NCBI GenBank assembly: GCA_040752515.1
Contig: JBFMGQ010000010.1
Coordinates: 1-64,000, forward strand
From: Tenuifilum sp040752515
GTDB lineage: Bacteria > Bacteroidota > Bacteroidia > Bacteroidales > Tenuifilaceae
Direction: 5' to 3'
DNA: 64,000 nucleotides
The first letter of the stretch is position 1, and each line of letters begins with the position of its first letter. The notes beneath the pieces are model-generated. The model was not told where the DNA came from. It did not search any database and worked only from the letters and a program-made list of their open reading frames with translations. A program made the translations under genes and the position numbers. Of this stretch, positions 14,532-23,858 are shown one piece after another.

Positions 14532-16340
14532 CTATAAATCGCTATTCATACCCCAAAGGAACTCCTCGTTTGTGGTAGTTTTAACCAATCTATCGCGTAA
14601 GAATTCCATGGCCTCAACTGAGTTCATATCGGTAAGGTAGTTCCTAAGTATCCAAATCTTCTGTAATACTTCCTTATCGAGCAGCAGGTCCTCACGGCGG
14701 GTACTGGAAGCCATAATATCAACTGCAGGGAATACCCTCTTGTTAGCCAACTTGCGGTCCAATTGCAGTTCCATGTTACCAGTGCCCTTGAACTCTTCGA
14801 AGATAACGTCATCCATCTTGCTACCGGTTTCAGTCAATGCTGTTGCCAGAATGGTAAGCGAACCACCATTTTCAATGTTGCGGGCTGCCCCAAAGAAACG
14901 TTTGGGTTTTTGTAGGGCATTGGCATCGACACCTCCGGAAAGCACTTTACCCGATGCCGGCTGAACGGTATTGAATGCTCTGGCCAAACGGGTAATTGAG
15001 TCAAGGAGAATAACCACGTCGTGGCCACACTCAACCAAACGTTTTGCTTTTTCCAGCACTATATTGGCAACCCTAACGTGCCTTTCGGCAGGTTCATCAA
15101 AAGTCGAGGCTATCACTTCGGCATTCACGCTACGTGCCATATCGGTAACCTCCTCGGGTCGTTCATCAATAAGCAGGACTATCATGTAAACCTCGGGGTG
15201 GTTAGCCGCAATAGAGTTGGCTATATCTTTAAGCAGGATTGTCTTACCGGTTTTGGGTTGTGCAACAATCAAGCCACGCTGTCCCTTACCAATTGGTGCA
15301 AACATGTCGACAATTCGAGCCGACAGCAGGTTCATCCCATTGCCAATGAGTTTGAATTTCTCGTTTGGGAAAAGCGGAGTAAGGTAATCGAATGGAATAC
15401 GATCGCGTATAAACTCAGGGTCACGTCCATTTATTTCTATCACCTTTATCAAGGGGAAGTACTTTTCGCCTTCCTTTGGTGGACGAATGGTTCCTGTAAC
15501 GGTATCGCCTGTTTTGAGTCCAAAAAGTTTTATTTGCGACTGCGACACGTAAACATCGTCGGGTGAACTCAGGTAGTTATAGTCCGAAGAACGGAGGAAA
15601 CCATAGCCATCGGGCATGATTTCAAGCACCCCAGTTGTGGTAACAATACCATCGAAATCGAAACGTTCACTTCCCGGGCGGCGTTCTTGAATTGGGCCTC
15701 GCTGTAGGGGTTGTTCATCCTTGATAGGCTCTACTACTTCAACTACTGATTCTTGAACCTCCTGCTCAAGTTTTTCCTCTCCTATGGCATTGACTTGCGG
15801 AGCCTCTGCCACTGTTGGAGCTATTACCTCTTCCTCTTCGTTATTAAGTATAAGCGGTTCTGTATGGGTTTCATCATCAAGTTCAGGAAGGATAACCGCT
15901 TTTTCGTTAAATTTTATGGTGTTTTTCTTGATTTGATCTTTCTCGTCGTTAGAATCGGTGCTGGTGGGGGAGGTTGAGAATTCTTTCCTCACCTCTTTCG
16001 ATCGAATTATCCTTCTACGTTTATTCCTTTCATTAATTCTTTCCTGACGGCTTAACGGTTCATTAGCCTCGGCAGGTTTTGGCTCCTCACCTTTTGGGGC
16101 AACCGGTTGGGGTTCATCCCTTTTAACCTCAACTTGCTTTTCGGGTTTTCGGAGAGGTTTGCGGGAATCCTTGCGCTTTTCATCCTCGTTCGAAAGCGAT
16201 GCGTTTATTGCTTGTTGATCGAGAATTTTGTAGATTAGTTCCTGCTTCTTAAAGTTATCTACTTTCTTAATATTCAAACTTTTAGCTATCTCCTTTAGTT
16301 CAGGAAGTAACTTTTTGTTTAGTTCAAGTATATCGTACAT
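14532..16340 (-). CDS. rho: Transcription termination factor Rho
   Basis: A 602-residue hexameric RNA helicase that ends transcription. The N-terminal Rho_N helix bundle (about 5-45) is followed by a long charged, Glu/Arg/Pro-rich insertion (about 55-225), typical of Bacteroidota and longer than in E. coli Rho (419 residues). Then come the RNA-binding cold-shock domain (about 230-300, GVLEIMPDGYGFLR) and the ATPase. Seen in the ATPase: Walker A VAQPKTGKT, Walker B VILLDSITR and the Q-loop ALQKPKRFFGAARN. It has its own promoter (16449-16481) and terminator. Confidence 0.97.
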   Translation of the reverse strand: MYDILELNKKLLPELKEIAKSLNIKKVDNFKKQELIYKILDQQAINASLSNEDEKRKDSRKPLRKPEKQVEVKRDEPQPVAPKGEEPKPAEANEPLSRQERINERNKRRRIIRSKEVRKEFSTSPTSTDSNDEKDQIKKNTIKFNEKAVILPELDDETHTEPLILNNEEEEVIAPTVAEAPQVNAIGEEKLEQEVQESVVEVVEPIKDEQPLQRGPIQERRPGSERFDFDGIVTTTGVLEIMPDGYGFLRSSDYNYLSSPDDVYVSQSQIKLFGLKTGDTVTGTIRPPKEGEKYFPLIKVIEINGRDPEFIRDRIPFDYLTPLFPNEKFKLIGNGMNLLSARIVDMFAPIGKGQRGLIVAQPKTGKTILLKDIANSIAANHPEVYMIVLLIDERPEEVTDMARSVNAEVIASTFDEPAERHVRVANIVLEKAKRLVECGHDVVILLDSITRLARAFNTVQPASGKVLSGGVDANALQKPKRFFGAARNIENGGSLTILATALTETGSKMDDVIFEEFKGTGNMELQLDRKLANKRVFPAVDIMASSTRREDLLLDKEVLQKIWILRNYLTDMNSVEAMEFLRDRLVKTTTNEEFLWGMNSDL

Positions 16341-16448
16341 AGTTAATAAAATGATGTTTTGTGTGAAATTGAAGATGGATAAGAAATAAGTGAAATTCTA
16401 AAAAACCTTTGATTTGGGTTAGGAAGATTTTTCCTGTTTTCGATGATG

Positions 16449-16481
16449 CAAATTTAACTTATTGTTTGGAACATGCAAAAA
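16449..16481 (-). promoter_or_regulatory. Promoter of rho
   Basis: On the minus strand TTTTTG (16481-16476) is followed after 19 bp by TAAATTTG (16456-16449), a full match to the Bacteroidota housekeeping promoter. The predicted leader is about 100 bases, long enough for attenuation, as known for rho in other bacteria. Confidence 0.65.
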
Positions 16482-16667
16482 TAAATTGCGATATCAATGA
16501 AAAATGCATTCAATATTTCTTTTTCAAACAACGCTTAAAGTTAAAATGTTTGGGTAAAACCAAAAAATATTATGGGAATTTATTGAGCATGTGAGGCTAC
16601 TATGCCAATCAATTCATAGAATACATGAGTTTAGTAGGGAGAAATTGCAAAAAAAAAATTAAAAAAG

Positions 16668-16699
16668 TATAGGGTAAATGCATTCCTATGTATCATAGG
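16668..16699 (+). promoter_or_regulatory. TAGGGTA element and palindrome before the 16746 gene
   Basis: TATAGGGTA (16668-16676) resembles the GGTAGGGTA word of the surface-signalling promoters, with TATCATAGG after 14 bp. The latter is part of a perfect palindrome CCTATG-TAT-CATAGG (16685-16699). It could be an ECF promoter, an operator, or both. Confidence 0.4.
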
Positions 16700-16745
16700 T
16701 ATGAATAAAGTTCAGCAACTTAATTTTAACTAAATACTATCAGCC

Positions 16746-18017
16746 ATGAAAACTCAACATGGAATTTTAGGTAAAGGTTTGAGATACGGCGTTACAGCAT
16801 TTGCGCTGATAATCTCAGCAGTGCTAACAGCACAGGAAGTGGATTACAACCTTGTAAACGGTGTGGTAAAAGATGCCAAGACCAAAGAACGAGTGGTTTT
16901 TGCAACAATAACTGTACCGGGAACAACAATAGGAACAGTGGCCAACTCCGATGGCGAGTTTACTCTCAAGGTACCCAAAACTGTTAACTCGCAAGTATTT
17001 GAGATAACCCATTTGGGGTATCAAAATATGCAATTCCCCATTGTGAACGGAACAAGTGGTAAAGGTAAAGTTTACCTGCTTGAGCCTGCTTCCATTGAAA
17101 TCCAATCGATAGTAATACGTCCCATGGATGCCCGAAGCATACTGGAGGGTGTTCTTAAAAATATTGATAAAAACTATAGCGATAAACCTGTAAGCTTTAC
17201 AGCGTTTTACCGTGAATCGATTAAGCAAAAGCGTGACTACATATCCATAGCCGAAGCGGTAGCTGAGATTTACAAAGCCCCCTATCGCTATACCCTTGAA
17301 ACCGATAAAGTAAAAATTATTAAAGGTCGCAGAGGCGAAAACGTTCGTAAGGTTGATACATTAATGGTAAAAATGCAGGGTGGTCCCCATGTATCGCTGT
17401 ACCTCGATGTAATTAAGAACCCCGATTTGATTCTTACCCGAGAGGATATGCCATACTACAATTACGAAGTGGTTGATGTGGTAAAAGTTGATAATCAGGC
17501 CAATTACGTCATTAACTTTACCCCAAATGCTAAGCTTGAATACCCACTTTACCAGGGTAAACTTTATGTAAATACCGACAACCTTGCAATCACCATGGCC
17601 GAATTCAGCATCGACCTGAGTGAACCCGAGAAAGTGGCTCAAATATTTGTAAGGAAAAAACCTGCCGGTTTGATTTTTGAACCCATCAGCACAAACTATT
17701 TGGTAACATACAAAAAGGTAAACGACAAGTACCATGTAAACTACATGCGTAGCGAGGTGAAATTTCGTGCCGACTGGCGGAAGCGAATCTTTAAAACCAC
17801 CTATACCATCATGTCGGAAATGGCAATAACCGAAAGGAACTTTGAGAATGTTAATAAAATATCGTACAAGGAGTCGTTTAAGCCCAATTTAGTACTTGCC
17901 GATAGGGTAAATGAATACTTTGACGAGAACTACTGGGGTGCATACAATACCATCGAACCCGATGAGTCGATACAATCAGCAATTAGTAAGTTCAATAAGC
18001 GTTTCAGGAAGCAGTAA
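16746..18017 (+). CDS. Secreted protein with carboxypeptidase-like regulatory domain
   Basis: A 423-residue exported protein. A signal peptide (about 1-29, ending LTAQE) precedes a carboxypeptidase-like regulatory beta-sandwich (about 37-118, VNGVVKDAKTKERVVFATI... SDGEFTLKVP). A ~300-residue domain of unknown function follows, beginning IRPMDARSILEGVL and containing FTAFYRES. The second and third parts are homologous over their whole length to the gene at 19610-21199. Such proteins are found at the outer membrane of Bacteroidota; no enzymatic motif is visible. It is followed by a hairpin terminator and then by a sigma/FecR locus. Confidence 0.75.
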   Translation: MKTQHGILGKGLRYGVTAFALIISAVLTAQEVDYNLVNGVVKDAKTKERVVFATITVPGTTIGTVANSDGEFTLKVPKTVNSQVFEITHLGYQNMQFPIVNGTSGKGKVYLLEPASIEIQSIVIRPMDARSILEGVLKNIDKNYSDKPVSFTAFYRESIKQKRDYISIAEAVAEIYKAPYRYTLETDKVKIIKGRRGENVRKVDTLMVKMQGGPHVSLYLDVIKNPDLILTREDMPYYNYEVVDVVKVDNQANYVINFTPNAKLEYPLYQGKLYVNTDNLAITMAEFSIDLSEPEKVAQIFVRKKPAGLIFEPISTNYLVTYKKVNDKYHVNYMRSEVKFRADWRKRIFKTTYTIMSEMAITERNFENVNKISYKESFKPNLVLADRVNEYFDENYWGAYNTIEPDESIQSAISKFNKRFRKQ

Positions 18018-18028
18018 GGATTGGAATG

Positions 18029-18055
18029 GGGCAGGGCATTGCCCTGCCCTTTGTT
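18029..18055 (+). terminator. Terminator of the 16746 gene
   Basis: GGGCAGGGC (18029-18037) pairs with GCCCTGCCC (18041-18049) around ATT; a T-rich but interrupted tail follows. Confidence 0.7.
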
Positions 18056-18068
18056 TGCTTTGTTTTAT

Positions 18069-18076
18069 TACATTTG
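18069..18076 (+). promoter_or_regulatory. Promoter -7 box of the second ECF sigma gene
   Basis: TACATTTG fits TAnnTTTG and lies 24 bp before the ATG at 18100. The -33 region is T-rich without a clear TTG at the best spacing. Confidence 0.45.
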
Positions 18077-18099
18077 TAATTGAATAACTGTTTTTTAGT

Positions 18100-18636
18100 A
18101 TGCAATTGGCAAGCACAAACCCTAATGAACCCGACCTAAAGGAATTTGAGAAAGTATTCCGGAAATACTACGAACCCCTTTGCCGCTATGCATACTCAAT
18201 TGTGCGTGATGCCGATGAAGCTGAAGAAATTGTTCAGGAGTTCTTTTACACCTTTTGGCTCAACCGTAACCGAATATCCATTAGGCTTTCGCTAAAATCG
18301 TACCTATACCGCTCGGTTCGGAACAGCTCTTTACGCTACCTGCAGCACAAAAACATAGAAGAGCAGTACCGCAAAGGAGATAACTATTCCGACTACTTTG
18401 AATCGCCCGAGCAGGCACTGAACGGCATCGAATTGGCGGGAGTTATTGATAAAACCCTCAAGGGGCTTCCTGACCGATGCAGACAGATATTCCTGCTTAA
18501 CAGGGTAAATGGTTTAAAGTATAAAGAGATTGCCGATTTGCTTAAAGTTTCCATTAAAACGGTTGAAGCCGATATGGGGAAAGCGCTAGTTGAACTAAGA
18601 GCGCAACTTACACGTGCTGGTTTTTACAATAAGTAA
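18100..18636 (+). CDS. ECF-type RNA polymerase sigma factor
   Basis: A 178-residue ECF sigma factor. Region 2 shows YAYSIVRDADEAEEIVQEFFYTFW; region 4 shows the helix-turn-helix YKEIADLLKVSIKTVEADMGKAL. It heads a locus with a FecR gene 12 bp downstream and an STN-domain protein. It is clearly different from the sigma factor at 13876, so the window encodes two separate surface-signalling circuits. Confidence 0.95.
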   Translation: MQLASTNPNEPDLKEFEKVFRKYYEPLCRYAYSIVRDADEAEEIVQEFFYTFWLNRNRISIRLSLKSYLYRSVRNSSLRYLQHKNIEEQYRKGDNYSDYFESPEQALNGIELAGVIDKTLKGLPDRCRQIFLLNRVNGLKYKEIADLLKVSIKTVEADMGKALVELRAQLTRAGFYNK

Positions 18637-18648
18637 CGCCATACTGCC

Positions 18649-19635
18649 ATGAACAACAACTCAAAAACATACCTAATCCACACATCAAAATACCTAAGCA
18701 ACGAGTTGCCTTTGGTTGCTAAAATTTGGTTTAGACTAAAATATCGATTTAACCCCAACCTCAAACAAGAGTTTAGTTGGCTCAAGGAGATTTACAGTAA
18801 AATGAATTTAATCAATACCAATAAAAACATGCAGTTCGATACCGGTAAAGCCTGGTTAAAACTTCAGGAGAGGATAAAAAGTGAGCACGTAGTAGAACAA
18901 CGCCAGTCAACTTTTACCTTTAAATATAGTTACATTGCGGCTGCAGCATCGCTGTTGACCTTGGTTGCGTTATCCGTATCCGTATGGTTTTACTATAACC
19001 CCACTACCATTACCCTTGCCAATATGGCTCAGAGTAACACAATTATTCGTATTTTACCCGATGGCACTCAAGTTTTTGTGGGGCAAAATACTGTTTTAGA
19101 GTACCCAAAACGCTTTGTGGGGAAAACTCGAACCGTAAAGCTAAAGGGTGAAGCCTATTTCGATGTAGTAAAGAATCACTCCAAGCCTTTCGTTATTAAC
19201 ACTTCCAATGCTGTCATTAGGGTTGTAGGCACATCATTCAACTTAAAGGCTACCAACGAACAGGTTCAGCTGAAGGTAACAGAAGGTAAGGTTACGATAA
19301 CCCTTGCAGCCAACCCAAAAAGCGCATTAGTGCAAGCAGGCGAAGCAGCCATTGCCAGCAAAAACGATATAATTACCTACATTACACCCACCGCTGAAAC
19401 CGTAAAATCAACCATGAAAGTTCTGATGTTCCAGGACGAAACCATCGACAATATAATTAGGGTGATTAACAGCACCTATGGCTCTAACATAAAGGTTTTA
19501 GGCGATGATTTAAAAGCTATGAGAATTTCTGTTACCTTTGATAACGACATCAGCAGCATTGTGAATATTCTGTCGGTGTCATTTAACCTCAAAGTAACCC
19601 GCAGCCCCGATGGTAGCATCATCATCAGCCAGTAA
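18649..19635 (+). CDS. FecR-family anti-sigma regulator
   Basis: A 328-residue inner-membrane protein. The cytoplasmic part (about 1-93) is longer than in the other two FecR copies. A membrane helix (about 95-117) precedes the FecR domain (about 125-225, LPDGTQVFVGQNTVLEYP, LKGEAYFDV, VVGTSFNL) and a C-terminal DUF4974-like domain. It should control the sigma factor encoded just upstream. Its end overlaps the start of the STN gene by 26 bp. Confidence 0.92.
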   Translation: MNNNSKTYLIHTSKYLSNELPLVAKIWFRLKYRFNPNLKQEFSWLKEIYSKMNLINTNKNMQFDTGKAWLKLQERIKSEHVVEQRQSTFTFKYSYIAAAASLLTLVALSVSVWFYYNPTTITLANMAQSNTIIRILPDGTQVFVGQNTVLEYPKRFVGKTRTVKLKGEAYFDVVKNHSKPFVINTSNAVIRVVGTSFNLKATNEQVQLKVTEGKVTITLAANPKSALVQAGEAAIASKNDIITYITPTAETVKSTMKVLMFQDETIDNIIRVINSTYGSNIKVLGDDLKAMRISVTFDNDISSIVNILSVSFNLKVTRSPDGSIIISQ

Positions 19636-21199
19636 AAGCTCTAAAAATCAACCGTTTTGGAATGCAATCCAACTTTTGGTGCTTTGTCATTTGCTGCTTT
19701 TCACCATCAGGACACAGGCAAATGAGCCCGACAGCTTATTACTGCAAAATATCACCATTACCATAAAGCCAACCACCCTGTTTAAAGCCCTTAACCAAAT
19801 TGGCGATAAAGCAGGGTGCTTTTTTATATATGATAGTCGTGACGTTGAGAGCAACCGACGGGTAAAAACGATAGAATGGAATGGCAAACCACTTACCGAG
19901 TTGCTCAACCGTGTAATAGGCGACACATTAATTAAGTATAAAGTAATTGGCAAGCATATTTTGCTTTACAAACCAAAGCTATCCGATACCGTAATAGCAA
20001 ATACCCATGATCAAAACATCAAGTATGTTAAGCTAAGCGGACGGATAGTTGATAAAGAAACAGCCCTTCCGGTTGCCTTTGCAACAGTTGGGATCCCCGG
20101 TTTAGCCTTAGGCACCATTAGCAACCTCGATGGAGTGTTTACGCTTAGGATTCCAAATCAATACATCGATTCAAGTTTAAGCATTTCACACATTGGTTAC
20201 AGACAAAGGAGCGTGCCAGCCGGGCTTCTAACAGCCAAAACCTTTGAGGTATTCCTTGAGCCAAGTTTCATACCTGTTCAGGAAATCTTTATCCGTAATA
20301 TTGATGCCCGCAGCACTGTTCGTGAAGCGGTGAATAAACGTTTGCAGAACTACTTTCAACAGGACATTTACATTACAGCATTCTACCGCGAGGGAGTGCT
20401 TCGCAATAAAAAGATTCTAAGCTATTCCGAAGCATTCACAAAAATCTTCAAGTCGTCGTATAGCTTCGATTCCCGTTACGATCAGGTCAAGCTAATTCGA
20501 TTCAGAAAAATGGAGCAGGCCAACCGACGCGACACGCTCGATGTTAAACTGCAGGCGGGCGTTAAAGCCACCCTTGATATTGATATCATGAAAAACCTTC
20601 CCGATTTTCTAGACCCAGAGTTTACCCAATACTACGACTATACCCGAAACGACATAGTGGTTTTCGACAGTAAATCGGCTTACGTTATAGGATTTAGGCA
20701 GAAAGCCGAGGTAACCGAACCTCTCTTTACAGGTTTGCTATACATCGATACAGAAACGTTAACGCTTCTTGCTGCTGAGTTTGAGATTAACCCCGACATG
20801 GTTCAAAAAACGGCCAGCCAGCTTGTAGTAAAGAAAGGGAAGGGCATACGCGTACAACCCCAAAAGATAAAGTACTGGGTTAAGTACCAAGAGCAAAACG
20901 GCAAATGGTACGTTAACCACATCCGGGGAGAGATAAACCTCAAGGTGCAAACCCGCTTTTGGCCATTCCCCAACACCTTTGAACTCTTTTTTGAGTATGT
21001 ATCGCTTCAGGTTGAAACAAACGACGTAAAACGTTTTGCAAAACGCGAGATTCTAAGAACTAACGAAGTGTTTTCCAACACCAATGCCGAATACGATCCA
21101 ACATTTTGGAACGACCTCAACTACATAGAGCCCGAGGCAAGCATACTGAAAGCGCTAAGCAGAATTACCCCAAAAATTGAACTGGTTACCGGGAACTAG
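19610..21199 (+). CDS. STN-domain protein with regulatory and unknown domain, no barrel
   Basis: A 529-residue exported protein. A hydrophobic export segment (about 15-38) precedes an STN domain (about 45-120, the FecR-contacting module of TonB transducers), a carboxypeptidase-like regulatory domain (about 135-215) and a ~300-residue domain homologous to that of the gene at 16746 (IRNIDARSTVREAV, ITAFYREG). There is no TonB plug or barrel, so the usual receptor position in a sigma-FecR operon is filled by a smaller protein. What ligand it would sense is unknown. It overlaps the FecR end by 26 bp and meets the convergent 21196 gene stop to stop. Confidence 0.8.
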   Translation: MVASSSASKSSKNQPFWNAIQLLVLCHLLLFTIRTQANEPDSLLLQNITITIKPTTLFKALNQIGDKAGCFFIYDSRDVESNRRVKTIEWNGKPLTELLNRVIGDTLIKYKVIGKHILLYKPKLSDTVIANTHDQNIKYVKLSGRIVDKETALPVAFATVGIPGLALGTISNLDGVFTLRIPNQYIDSSLSISHIGYRQRSVPAGLLTAKTFEVFLEPSFIPVQEIFIRNIDARSTVREAVNKRLQNYFQQDIYITAFYREGVLRNKKILSYSEAFTKIFKSSYSFDSRYDQVKLIRFRKMEQANRRDTLDVKLQAGVKATLDIDIMKNLPDFLDPEFTQYYDYTRNDIVVFDSKSAYVIGFRQKAEVTEPLFTGLLYIDTETLTLLAAEFEINPDMVQKTASQLVVKKGKGIRVQPQKIKYWVKYQEQNGKWYVNHIRGEINLKVQTRFWPFPNTFELFFEYVSLQVETNDVKRFAKREILRTNEVFSNTNAEYDPTFWNDLNYIEPEASILKALSRITPKIELVTGN

Positions 21200-21738
21200 A
21201 AGTAAAAAACCACTCCCCCGCCAATAAGGTTGTATGCCGGATCGGTCAGTCCAATTTCGGCCTCAAGAATAAAACTCATGTTTTTACGTAAACCTATATC
21301 AACACCGGCAGGTATCCAGAGCAAAAATTGAGTATCTCCCCCCTTAGGAAAGTTAATATCGGCATCCAAACCCGTTATTAGCCTAACCCCCTTTGCCAAA
21401 CCAAACGTAAGGTTTAAGGTACCGTCGAGTCCAAAACTCCCAAAGCTATGCGCTCCCCCAGCCAACGAAATATTTTTCCCTAGAACAAACTCAACATTAG
21501 CTCCAAAGTAATTTTCAGGGCCAAGTACACCGGCAGTGATGCCAACATCTATTCCCTTTGTAAGCCCGTAACCACCATGTAGGAAAAGCATAAAATCATT
21601 TCCTCCATTCAGTAAAACTGCTGGTTCAATACCAACGGAAAAAGTTTTTGGCTTAAGAGTTTGTCCAGTATTAAACACTTGCCCTATCGATATCAAATTA
21701 AGGACAACTAATGCTAAAATTAGAAATGCTTTTTTCAT
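21196..21738 (-). CDS. Small outer-membrane beta-barrel-like protein
   Basis: A 180-residue exported protein with a signal peptide (about 1-19, ending SIGQ) and alternating hydrophobic, glycine-rich beta segments to a C-terminal aromatic (GGGVVFYF). This pattern fits a small eight-stranded outer-membrane barrel. I do not recognise a function. It overlaps the stop codon of the STN gene by a few bases, tail to tail. Confidence 0.65.
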   Translation of the reverse strand: MKKAFLILALVVLNLISIGQVFNTGQTLKPKTFSVGIEPAVLLNGGNDFMLFLHGGYGLTKGIDVGITAGVLGPENYFGANVEFVLGKNISLAGGAHSFGSFGLDGTLNLTFGLAKGVRLITGLDADINFPKGGDTQFLLWIPAGVDIGLRKNMSFILEAEIGLTDPAYNLIGGGVVFYF

Positions 21739-21915
21739 GCTTTAAAGTTTTAACTGGTTAATAAAGTCATTTCAATTTGTAAAGATTGTTAGAGAGTAAC
21801 AGTTGATACCTTTGAAAACACCTATTATAGCTGTATAACAAAAGTAATAATAAAATGTTTTTATGCAATGCAGCGAAATAATATTATCTTTCGTCTTTCT
21901 ATAAAACTTTAAGCC

Positions 21916-22464
21916 ATGAACGTTGAAGTTAAGACCACAGCAGGACAAGCCATGGGAATCGTAGGTATAGTGCTAGCGGTAATCTCACTTATTCTTGCAT
22001 TCATACCGTGTATTGGGTTTGTAGCGTTACTGCCTGCAGCGCTTGCATTAATTTTCAGTATTATATCCATAATTCAGGCCTCAAACGGCTATGGATCCAA
22101 GGGGTTAGGCATTGGCGCATTGGTAGTATCGGTACTTTCGATTTTCCTTTCTATAATTTGGCTCACAGTAATTACCGGTGGCATTTCCCTCCTGAAAGAG
22201 CTTGACAAAAATCCCGATAAGATTGAAATTTTTGGCAAGGAACTGGAAAAGGAGCTTAATGATGCCAATATTCAAATCAGGATTGAAACCGATAGCATGG
22301 TAAAAACACTCCGAACACTTGAAGGCGAAACCGATAGCGTAAAAGTTATTACCGTGAAAAAAGCAAAAGGAATCAAAGGTGATGCTACAGAGAGCGCAAA
22401 TATCACCATTGATACCGATTCGGTTCATATCAGAATTGAAGCCAAGGGAAAGCCTAAAAAGTAA
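21916..22464 (+). CDS. Membrane protein, DUF4190-like, with exposed C-terminus
   Basis: A 182-residue protein. The first ~95 residues hold two to three hydrophobic helices with glycine-rich motifs (GIVGIVLAVISLILAF, GLGIGALVVSVLSIFLS) typical of DUF4190-like proteins. The last ~85 residues are charged and beta-prone, with no family I recognise. It is followed after a short gap by another small membrane protein gene, probably in one transcript. Confidence 0.6.
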   Translation: MNVEVKTTAGQAMGIVGIVLAVISLILAFIPCIGFVALLPAALALIFSIISIIQASNGYGSKGLGIGALVVSVLSIFLSIIWLTVITGGISLLKELDKNPDKIEIFGKELEKELNDANIQIRIETDSMVKTLRTLEGETDSVKVITVKKAKGIKGDATESANITIDTDSVHIRIEAKGKPKK

Positions 22465-22511
22465 AAGTTATCGGATATCAAAAAACATCAGCGGTTTATC
22501 TAAAAGTAAAC

Positions 22512-22895
22512 TTGGCATTCCTGCTGGTTTTACTTTTAGTTATTCTTTACTCATTCATCTTCAAAACTAACAATCATCCCATTCCTGCATTGCTAACCCA
22601 ACTAACAGGCTTAGTTCCGCCCAGCAAAGGCTTATCGGCTGCATTCTCGCAAATTGTAAGGTTTAATTTTGCTGAAGCACAACTACTTAACTCCCATGCC
22701 ATGAGAGTTTTCTCATTTTTCTTCGTTCAGCTAATTATGCGGTTGGGCATAGTTTTGGTTACTATAAAGTTCCAGAACTTGATTGGTTTAAAAGTTATAT
22801 TGGCCGATATTATGATTTCGCTTTTGCTATTTATTTACTGCTTTTACCCGTTGATAGAGTTTACCTTTAAAGTCCTACTCCAACTTATTCAGTAA
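22512..22895 (+). CDS. Small membrane protein, DUF2752-like
   Basis: About 127 residues with three hydrophobic helices. TGLVPPSKGLSAAFSQIVRF and the following FNFAEAQLLN resemble the DUF2752 family core, but the usual cysteines are missing. No ATG fits: the start used is a TTG at 22512, and the frame stays open upstream, so translation may begin earlier at another unusual codon coupled to the preceding gene. The 3' end overlaps the convergent metallohydrolase gene by 21 bp. Confidence 0.55.
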   Translation: MAFLLVLLLVILYSFIFKTNNHPIPALLTQLTGLVPPSKGLSAAFSQIVRFNFAEAQLLNSHAMRVFSFFFVQLIMRLGIVLVTIKFQNLIGLKVILADIMISLLLFIYCFYPLIEFTFKVLLQLIQ

Positions 22896-23726
22896 CTCAT
22901 CGAAGGTAAATCCTTCGGTTGCACGAATTCCTTTTGGCGTAAGTTGAAGTTCACTGCAATCGGCATAGTAATCGTGCTGATAAACAAAGATGTATTTACC
23001 GTCAAGTGCCTCCTTTAAAAAGATTTCCTTCTCCTTTAAGGTTTTAAGCGGTTCCACATCGTAACTCATTATCCAGGGCAGGGGTATATGGGAGCGGAAA
23101 GGGAAAAGGTCGGCTACAAAAACCAGTTTCCGTTGCCTGTAACTAATTATAGGGATAATTTGCCCCCGGGTATGCCCATCAAAAAAACGTAGTTCAATGC
23201 CGGGAATAAGCTCACCTTGAGTTTCAATTAAGTGTAATGCGCCTAAATCGTGCATGGGAAGTAGATTTTCAGGCAGGTATGCATCGGCCTCACGTGGATT
23301 AGGATTTATAGCCCATTCCCATTGAGCCCTTGACACATGGTAGCGTGCATTGGGGAATGTGAGTTTATAATTACCATCGCCATCGCGGTAAATGCCTCCA
23401 CCACAATGATCGTAATGCAAATGGGTTAGTACAACATCGGTAACATCAGTGGGTTGGTAGCCCCTTTGGGCAAGTCCCTCAATTAAACCCTCGCCGCCAA
23501 AGGCGTAAACATGGCTCATAAACTTTTCGTCCTGCTTATCGCCAATCCCATTATCAAAAAGTATCACCCTGCCATTAACTTCAACTACCAGCGATTTCAA
23601 CGAAAGTGGGATAAGGTTATTCTCGTCGGCCGGGTAAACCCTGTTCCACAAAACCTTTGGAACAACACCAAACATTGCCCCACCATCAACCTTAAAGTTT
23701 GAAATATTAAAGAATGAAATTTTCAT
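22875..23726 (-). CDS. MBL-fold metallohydrolase
   Basis: A 283-residue cytoplasmic enzyme of the metallo-beta-lactamase fold. The metal-binding motif HLHYDHCGG (HxHxDH) is clear near residue 110; a further DGHTRGQIIP histidine (about 182) and VFVADLFPF aspartate (about 205) complete the site. The layout resembles lactonase/quorum-quenching-like and glyoxalase-II-like members; the substrate cannot be told. No signal peptide. The gene is monocistronic. Confidence 0.85.
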   Translation of the reverse strand: MKISFFNISNFKVDGGAMFGVVPKVLWNRVYPADENNLIPLSLKSLVVEVNGRVILFDNGIGDKQDEKFMSHVYAFGGEGLIEGLAQRGYQPTDVTDVVLTHLHYDHCGGGIYRDGDGNYKLTFPNARYHVSRAQWEWAINPNPREADAYLPENLLPMHDLGALHLIETQGELIPGIELRFFDGHTRGQIIPIISYRQRKLVFVADLFPFRSHIPLPWIMSYDVEPLKTLKEKEIFLKEALDGKYIFVYQHDYYADCSELQLTPKGIRATEGFTFDELLNKLE

Positions 23727-23831
23727 GGAAACTCAAATTTAATGTGGACTCAATTTTACTAATTACCTTAACATAATGAACTTGTTTTTGTTCTTTTAAG
23801 CACGACTGAAACCTTTTGTGGTTTTTATGAT

Positions 23832-23839
23832 TAACTTTG
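23832..23839 (+). promoter_or_regulatory. Promoter -7 box of clpX
   Basis: TAACTTTG, an exact TAnnTTTG box, lies about 20 bp before the clpX ATG. Confidence 0.5.
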
Positions 23840-23858
23840 CAACAAATTTAATGGTAAA

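Larger units (their letters stand above)
16341..16745. other. Divergent intergenic region between rho and the 16746 gene
   Basis: The 405-bp AT-rich gap holds the rho promoter (16449-16481) and, on the other side, the TATAGGGTA element and palindrome (16668-16699). A short open frame at 16409-16594 has no start signal or family resemblance and is not called. Confidence 0.6.

Noticed and set aside
16409..16594. A 61-codon frame between rho and the 16746 gene
   Set aside because: It covers the rho promoter region, is AT-driven and has no recognisable features.
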